A DNA stretch of 64,000 nt from Candidatus Onthomonas avicola (GTDB lineage: Bacteria > Bacillota > Clostridia > Oscillospirales > Oscillospiraceae): the NCBI GenBank assembly GCA_018710845.1, contig DVJB01000030.1, forward strand, positions 1 to 64,000, read 5' to 3'. A program made the translations under genes and the position numbers. The notes beneath the pieces are model-generated. The model worked only from the letters and a program-made list of their open reading frames with translations. It ran no database searches and had not been told where the DNA came from. Shown here one piece after another: positions 59,504-64,000 of this stretch. Within the stretch, counting starts at the first letter, position 1; each line of letters starts with the position of its first letter.

Positions 59504-60235
59504 ATGGAACGAAAGGCAATCATCGGCAAAAAGGTCGGCATGACCCAGATCTTCGATGAAGCCGGCAAGGTGGTTCCCGTCACCGTCATCGAGGCGGGGC
59601 CCTGCACCGTGGTTCAGAAGAAGACCGCTGAGAAGGACGGCTATGAGGCCATTCAGCTCGGCTACCAGCCCACCACCGAAAAGCACCTGACCAAGGGTCA
59701 GAAGGGCCACCTGGCCAAGGCGGGCGAGGGCCTGCTGCTGCGCGTGCTCAAGGAAGTCAAGGTGGACAGCTACGATTCTCTCAACGTCGGCGATGTGCTC
59801 AAGGCGGACGTCTTCGCCGTGGGCGACAAGGTGGATGCCACCGGCATCAGCAAGGGCAAGGGCTACGCCGGCGTCATCAAGCGCCACGGCGCGCACCGCA
59901 CCCCGATGAGCCACGGCGGCGGCCCGGTCCACCGTCATGCCGGCTCCATGGGCTCCACCTCTACCCCCAGCCGCATCCGCAAGGGCAAGATCGGCGCCGG
60001 TCAGATGGGCGCCGAGCAGGTCACCGTGCAGAACCTGGAAGTGGTGAAGGTCGATCCCGAGGTGAACCTGATCGCCGTCCGCGGCGCGATCCCCGGCCCG
60101 AAGGGCGGCGTGGTCGTCATCAAGAGCACCGCCAAGGTCAACGTGGTCAAGCAGGCCGGCGCCGGCATCTCCAGCAACCCGCAGAAGGCTTCCGCCCGTG
60201 TCAACCCGCAGAAGGCCTCCGCGAGAAACCGCTAA
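59504..60235 (+). CDS. rplC: 50S ribosomal protein L3
   Basis: 243 residues from the ATG at 59504 after AAGGAGG. GKKVGMTQIFDEAGKVVPVTVIEAGPC and the loop KRHGAHRTPMSHGGGPVHRHAGSMG match L3. About 30 residues longer than usual because of a basic C-terminal tail with a repeated NPQKASAR unit (two copies). Confidence 0.98.
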   Translation: MERKAIIGKKVGMTQIFDEAGKVVPVTVIEAGPCTVVQKKTAEKDGYEAIQLGYQPTTEKHLTKGQKGHLAKAGEGLLLRVLKEVKVDSYDSLNVGDVLKADVFAVGDKVDATGISKGKGYAGVIKRHGAHRTPMSHGGGPVHRHAGSMGSTSTPSRIRKGKIGAGQMGAEQVTVQNLEVVKVDPEVNLIAVRGAIPGPKGGVVVIKSTAKVNVVKQAGAGISSNPQKASARVNPQKASARNR

Positions 60236-60256
60236 GGGAAAGGAGAGCAAACCAAC

Positions 60257-60877
60257 ATGTCTATCGCTAAGGTTTATGATATGGCCGGCAAGCAGGTGGG
60301 CGAGGTCGAGCTGGCTGCGTCCGTCTTTGGCATCGAGCCCAACCTGCCCGCCGTTCACGCGGTGGTCAAGAACCACCTGGCAAACTGCCGTCAGGGCACG
60401 CAGTCCGCGCTGACCCGCGCGGAGGTCTCCGGCGGCGGCAAGAAGCCGTGGCGCCAGAAGGGCACCGGCCGCGCCCGTCAGGGCTCCACCCGCTCCCCGC
60501 AGTGGACGCACGGCGGTATCGTTTTTGCCCCCAAGCCCCGCAGTTACCGCTACACCCTTAACAAGAAGCTGCGCCGCCTGGCTCTCAAGAGCGTCCTGTC
60601 CGACAAGGCTCAGAACGGCAACATCGCCGTCATCGACAGCCTGGAGATCGCCGAGCCCAAGACCAAGACCATGGTCGCCCTGCTGAGCGCGATCGACGCC
60701 GGCAAGAGCGTGGTTATCACCGACGGCGTCAAGTCCGGCGTGGTGCTGTCCGCGCGCAATATTCCCGGCGTGATCACCACGCCCGCCAACATTCTGAGCG
60801 TCTATGATCTGGTCAACGCCAAGACCCTGGTCATCGACAAGGCCGCGCTGGCCACCATCGAGGAGGTGTACGCGTAA
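60257..60877 (+). CDS. rplD: 50S ribosomal protein L4
   Basis: 206 residues; ATG at 60257. [27 protein letters not shown] is the L4 loop that reaches into the exit tunnel. In many bacteria L4 also represses this operon. Its stop overlaps the rplW start (TAATG). Confidence 0.98.
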   Translation: MSIAKVYDMAGKQVGEVELAASVFGIEPNLPAVHAVVKNHLANCRQGTQSALTRAEVSGGGKKPWRQKGTGRARQGSTRSPQWTHGGIVFAPKPRSYRYTLNKKLRRLALKSVLSDKAQNGNIAVIDSLEIAEPKTKTMVALLSAIDAGKSVVITDGVKSGVVLSARNIPGVITTPANILSVYDLVNAKTLVIDKAALATIEEVYA

Positions 60878-61170
60878 TGACCGCCTATGATATCATTCTC
60901 CGGCCTGTCGTCACCGAGCACTCCATGCTCGGCAGCGCCGACAAGAAGTACACCTTCATCGTGCATCCCGACGCGAACAAGGCCATGATCGGCCAGGCCG
61001 TCGAGGAGATCTTCGGCGTCAAGGTCGCCAAGGTCAACACGATGAACTACGACGGCAAGGTCAAGCGCATGGGCGCCGGCCGTCCCGGCCGCCGCTCCGG
61101 CTACAAGAAGGCCATCGTCAAGCTGACGGAAGACTCCAAGTCGATTGAGTTCTTCGACGGCATGGTCTGA
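60877..61170 (+). CDS. rplW: 50S ribosomal protein L23
   Basis: 97 residues; starts in TAATG overlap with rpl[16 protein letters not shown] and [31 protein letters not shown] match L23, which docks trigger factor and SRP at the tunnel exit. Confidence 0.98.
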   Translation: MTAYDIILRPVVTEHSMLGSADKKYTFIVHPDANKAMIGQAVEEIFGVKVAKVNTMNYDGKVKRMGAGRPGRRSGYKKAIVKLTEDSKSIEFFDGMV

Positions 61171-61187
61171 TAGGGAGGTAACGCAAA

Positions 61188-62021
61188 ATGGCGATTCGTG
61201 CTTATAAGCCCACGACCCCGTCGCGCCGTCACATGACGGTGTCCACGTTCGAGGGCATCGACAAGAAGGCCAAGCCTGAGCGCGGCCTGACCGAGTCTCT
61301 GAAGAAGAGCGCCGGCCGCAACAGCTATGGCCGGATCACCGTCCGCCACCGCGGCGGCGGCGTGCGCCGCAAGTATCGCGTGATCGACTTCCGGCGCCTG
61401 CGCGAGGACAACGCCACCGTCCTGCGCCTGGAGTATGACCCCAACCGTTCGGCCAACATCGCCCTCATCCAGTATGAGGACGGCGAGAAGGCCTATATCC
61501 TCGCTCCGGTGGGCCTCAAGCCCGGCCACATCATTGAGACCGGCGCCCAGGCCGACATCAAGCCGGGCAACTGCCTGCCCCTGTCAGCTATCCCGGTGGG
61601 CACCATCATCCACAACATCGAGCTGCACCCCGGCAAGGGCGCCCAGCTCGTGCGCGCCGCCGGTGAGCAGGCGCAGCTGATGGCCAAGGAGGGCGACTCC
61701 GCCCAGATCCGCCTGCCCTCCGGCGAGTACCGCCTGGTCAAGGCCAACTGCAAGGCCTGCATCGGCCAGGTCGGCAACGAGGACCACGCGAACGTCCACA
61801 TCGGCAAGGCCGGCCGGAAGCGCCACATGGGCTGGCGTCCCACCGTCCGCGGCTCGGTCATGAACCCGAATGACCACCCGCACGGCGGCGGCGAGGGCCG
61901 CGCCCCGATCGGCCGTCCTGGCCCGGTCACCCCGTGGGGCAAGCCCGCCCTGGGTTACAAGACCCGCAAGAAGAAGAATCCGACCGACAAGTTTATCGTC
62001 CGTCGCCGCAACGCCAAGTAA
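61188..62021 (+). CDS. rplB: 50S ribosomal protein L2
   Basis: 277 residues; ATG at 61188 after [27 protein letters not shown], and the C-terminal [24 protein letters not shown] containing the conserved His of the peptidyl-transferase-proximal loop. Confidence 0.99.
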   Translation: MAIRAYKPTTPSRRHMTVSTFEGIDKKAKPERGLTESLKKSAGRNSYGRITVRHRGGGVRRKYRVIDFRRLREDNATVLRLEYDPNRSANIALIQYEDGEKAYILAPVGLKPGHIIETGAQADIKPGNCLPLSAIPVGTIIHNIELHPGKGAQLVRAAGEQAQLMAKEGDSAQIRLPSGEYRLVKANCKACIGQVGNEDHANVHIGKAGRKRHMGWRPTVRGSVMNPNDHPHGGGEGRAPIGRPGPVTPWGKPALGYKTRKKKNPTDKFIVRRRNAK

Positions 62022-62033
62022 GGAGGCAGAAAC

Positions 62034-62303
62034 ATGAGCAGATCTGTGAAGAAAGGCCCCTTCTGCGCTCCCGAGCTGCTGAAGCGGGTGGATGAGATGA
62101 ACCAGACCGGCGAGAAGAAGGTGCTCAAGACCTGGAGCCGCGCTTCCACCATCTTCCCCTCTTTCGTCGGCCACACCTTCGCCGTGCATGACGGCAAGAA
62201 GCATGTGCCCGTCTATGTGACGGAGGACATGGTCGGCCATAAGCTGGGCGAGTTCGCGCCCACCCGCTACTTCCGCGGCCACAGCGGCGGCAAGACCAAG
62301 TAA
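62034..62303 (+). CDS. rpsS: 30S ribosomal protein S19
   Basis: 89 residues; ATG at 62034 after [52 protein letters not shown] and [14 protein letters not shown] are diagnostic. Confidence 0.99.
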   Translation: MSRSVKKGPFCAPELLKRVDEMNQTGEKKVLKTWSRASTIFPSFVGHTFAVHDGKKHVPVYVTEDMVGHKLGEFAPTRYFRGHSGGKTK

Positions 62304-62317
62304 GGAGGCTGCGACAA

Positions 62318-62656
62318 ATGAGTGAAGCAAAAGCGACCCTGACCTACGCCCGGATCTCTCCGCGCAAGGTCAACATCGTCTGCGATCTGATCCGGGGCAA
62401 GGACATCGACCTGGCGGTCGGCATCCTGAACAACACCCCCAAGAAGGCCTCCCCCCTGCTGGCCAAGCTGGTGAAGAGCGCCGCGGCCAACGCGGAGAAC
62501 AACCACGGTATGGACGCCTCCAAGCTGTATGTCTCCGCCGCCTACGCCAACGCCGGCCCCATCATCAAGCGGATGCGTCCGCGCGCTCACGGCCGCGGCT
62601 ACCGCATCGACAAGCGCACCGCCCACATCACCGTCGTGGTGAGCGAGAAAGCCTGA
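62318..62656 (+). CDS. rplV: 50S ribosomal protein L22
   Basis: 112 residues; ATG at 62318 after [24 protein letters not shown] and the tunnel loop [19 protein letters not shown] match L22. Confidence 0.99.
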   Translation: MSEAKATLTYARISPRKVNIVCDLIRGKDIDLAVGILNNTPKKASPLLAKLVKSAAANAENNHGMDASKLYVSAAYANAGPIIKRMRPRAHGRGYRIDKRTAHITVVVSEKA

Positions 62657-62669
62657 GGAGGGAAGATTT

Positions 62670-63503
62670 ATGGGTCAGAAAGTGAATCCCCACGGCTTCC
62701 GCGTGGGTGTCATCAAGGACTGGGACTCCCGCTGGTATGCCCGCAACGAGAAGGTCGGCGACCTGATCGTTGAGGATCAGAAGATCCGCAAGTACCTGAA
62801 GAAAACGCTCTATAGCGCCGGCGTGCCTCGCATCGAGATCGAGCGAGACAACGCCAAGGTGCGCATCTACCTCCACTGCGCCCGCCCCGGCATGGTGATC
62901 GGCAAGGACGCCACCGAGGTCGAGCGCATCCGCAAGGAGCTGGAGAAGATGATCGGCAAGACCGTGCAGCTGTCCATCGTGGAGGTCAAGCGCGGCGAGA
63001 TCGACATGAACGCCCAGCTGGTCGCCGAGAACATCGCCCAGCAGCTCGAGAAGCGCATCTCCTTCCGCCGGGCCATGAAGAAGGCCATCAGCAACGCCAT
63101 GCGTGCCGGCGCCAAGGGCATCAAGGTCTGCGTGTCCGGCCGCCTGGGCGGCGCGGAGATCGCCCGCAGCGAGCACTATCATGAGGGCACCATCCCCCTG
63201 CAGACGCTGCGCGCCGACATCGAGTACGGCTTCGCCGAGGCTGCGACCACCTATGGCCGTATCGGCGTCAAGGTCTGGGTCTACAAGGGCGAGATCCTGA
63301 GCCAGACCCTGCGCACCACCCCCCGCACCATCGACCTGTCCAAGCCCTATCGCGAGCGCTCCGACCGGCCCCGCCGCCGGGATGGCCGCCGCGGAGGCAA
63401 CGGCAGCTTCAATCGTAACCGGGACGGCCGTCCCGCCGGCGGCGGTTATAACCGCGACCGCGCGAATGGCGGCGCTCCCCGTAAGGAAGGAGGCAACCGC
63501 TGA
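62670..63503 (+). CDS. rpsC: 30S ribosomal protein S3 with Arg/Gly-rich C-terminal extension
   Basis: 277 residues; ATG at 62670 after [29 protein letters not shown] and KH domain with [28 protein letters not shown] match S3. After residue 225 a 50-residue tail rich in Arg, Gly and Asn ([16 protein letters not shown] ... [12 protein letters not shown]) makes it longer than the typical 210-230. Its stop overlaps the rplP start (TGATG). Confidence 0.98.
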   Translation: MGQKVNPHGFRVGVIKDWDSRWYARNEKVGDLIVEDQKIRKYLKKTLYSAGVPRIEIERDNAKVRIYLHCARPGMVIGKDATEVERIRKELEKMIGKTVQLSIVEVKRGEIDMNAQLVAENIAQQLEKRISFRRAMKKAISNAMRAGAKGIKVCVSGRLGGAEIARSEHYHEGTIPLQTLRADIEYGFAEAATTYGRIGVKVWVYKGEILSQTLRTTPRTIDLSKPYRERSDRPRRRDGRRGGNGSFNRNRDGRPAGGGYNRDRANGGAPRKEGGNR

Positions 63504-63934
63504 TGCTTCTGCCTAAGAGAGTAAAGTACCGCAGAGTGCAGCGCGGCCGCATGACCGGAAAGGCTTCCCGCGGCAATACCGTCACCTACGGTGAGTTTGG
63601 CCTCCAGGCCCTGGAACCGGCCTGGATCAAGTCCAACCAGATCGAGGCGGCCCGTATCGCCATGACCCGCTACACCAAGCGTGGCGGCAAGGTCTGGATC
63701 AAGATCTTCCCCGACAAGCCGGTCACCCAGCAGGCTGCCGGCTCCCGTATGGGTAAAGGTAAGGGCTCCCCGGAGTACTGGGTTGCCGTTGTCAAGCCCG
63801 GCCGCGTGATGTTTGAGATCGCCGGCGTGCCCGAGGCGGTTGCCCGCGAGGCGCTGCGCCTGGCCTCTCACAAGCTGCCGATCCAGACTAAGATCGTGAA
63901 GAAAGAAGTCCCCCAGGAAGGTGGTGAAGCGTAA
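63503..63934 (+). CDS. rplP: 50S ribosomal protein L16
   Basis: 143 residues; ATG at 63503 overlapping the rpsC stop. [34 protein letters not shown] and [28 protein letters not shown] are diagnostic. Overlaps rpmC by TAATG. Confidence 0.99.
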   Translation: MLLPKRVKYRRVQRGRMTGKASRGNTVTYGEFGLQALEPAWIKSNQIEAARIAMTRYTKRGGKVWIKIFPDKPVTQQAAGSRMGKGKGSPEYWVAVVKPGRVMFEIAGVPEAVAREALRLASHKLPIQTKIVKKEVPQEGGEA

Positions 63935-64000
63935 TGAAGGCCAAAGAGATCCGCGCCATGTCCGCTACTGAGCTGGACAGCAAGCTGCTGGAGCTGAAGA
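63934..64000 (+). CDS. rpmC: 50S ribosomal protein L29 (partial, cut by window end)
   Basis: First 22 codons only: [22 protein letters not shown], the L29 N-terminus. Starts in TAATG overlap with rplP, continuing the canonical S10 operon order. Confidence 0.93.
   Translation, partial: MKAKEIRAMSATELDSKLLELK

Overview
The window is a high-GC Gram-positive chromosome segment, most likely a spore-forming gut clostridium of the Oscillospiraceae (Flavonifractor/Intestinimonas/Oscillibacter type). The evidence is the archaeal/eukaryotic-type ProRS, an ECF ThiT under a TPP riboswitch, pyruvate phosphate dikinase, oxaloacetate-decarboxylase-type subunits, a SpoIIQ-like LytM protein, and consistent strong GGAGG ribosome binding sites. 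The genus is inference; no rRNA or tRNA was seen.

Layout. 1-300: last 88 codons of a large serine recombinase, the right end of an integrative element that has cut an XRE-type regulator gene (remnant 297-947). 1286-10501 (minus): a GH13 amylase, then the envelope/division cluster zapA, U32 peptidase, dut, maf, mreC, mreD, mrdA. 10792-14939 (plus): DEAD-box helicase, lspA, RluD-type pseudouridine synthase, then a TPP riboswitch and thiT. 15020-18390: two HD-domain proteins, rpiB and an amidohydrolase. 18424-18586: a probable small RNA. 18602-22848 (minus): a kinase-like membrane protein with lost ATP-site residues, an acidic lipoprotein, and a two-gene paralogue of the kinase's membrane module. 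23124-25754: ppdK. 26047-29573: a six-gene ferrous iron (feo) operon with a TTAG/CTAA operator over its promoter. 29984-32938: proS, a small membrane protein, a ZIP transporter. 33016-33844: orphan PTS IIB/IIA. 34038-40981: a D,D-carboxypeptidase, a YheO-like regulator, two OmpR/HisK two-component systems with a SecB-like gene between them. 41492-47415: rpsO, pnp, an M16 peptidase, and a pit/phoU-like phosphate pair. 47554-49698: oxaloacetate decarboxylase alpha, gamma-like and biotin carrier subunits. 49965-52486: mutY, radical SAM, NUDIX. 52717-58555: LytM protein, HPr plus D-lactate dehydrogenase, a 40-aa protein and a very large glycerophosphotransferase. 58727 to the end: S10 ribosomal operon (rpsJ to rpmC, the last one cut by the window edge).

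The strongest candidate for something undescribed is a pair of small non-coding elements (1004-1247 and 31480-31694). Both have 11-bp inverted ends of the form CAGNNTGTCRA, carry the same palindromic core and a series of hairpins whose sequences differ but whose pairing is kept, and each is flanked exactly by a perfect 32- or 38-bp direct repeat that is itself a transcription-terminator hairpin. The two duplicated terminators are unrelated to each other, so the duplication comes from the target. This looks like a terminator-targeting, MITE-like element family that duplicates the whole hairpin on insertion. Its mobilising enzyme is not in the window.
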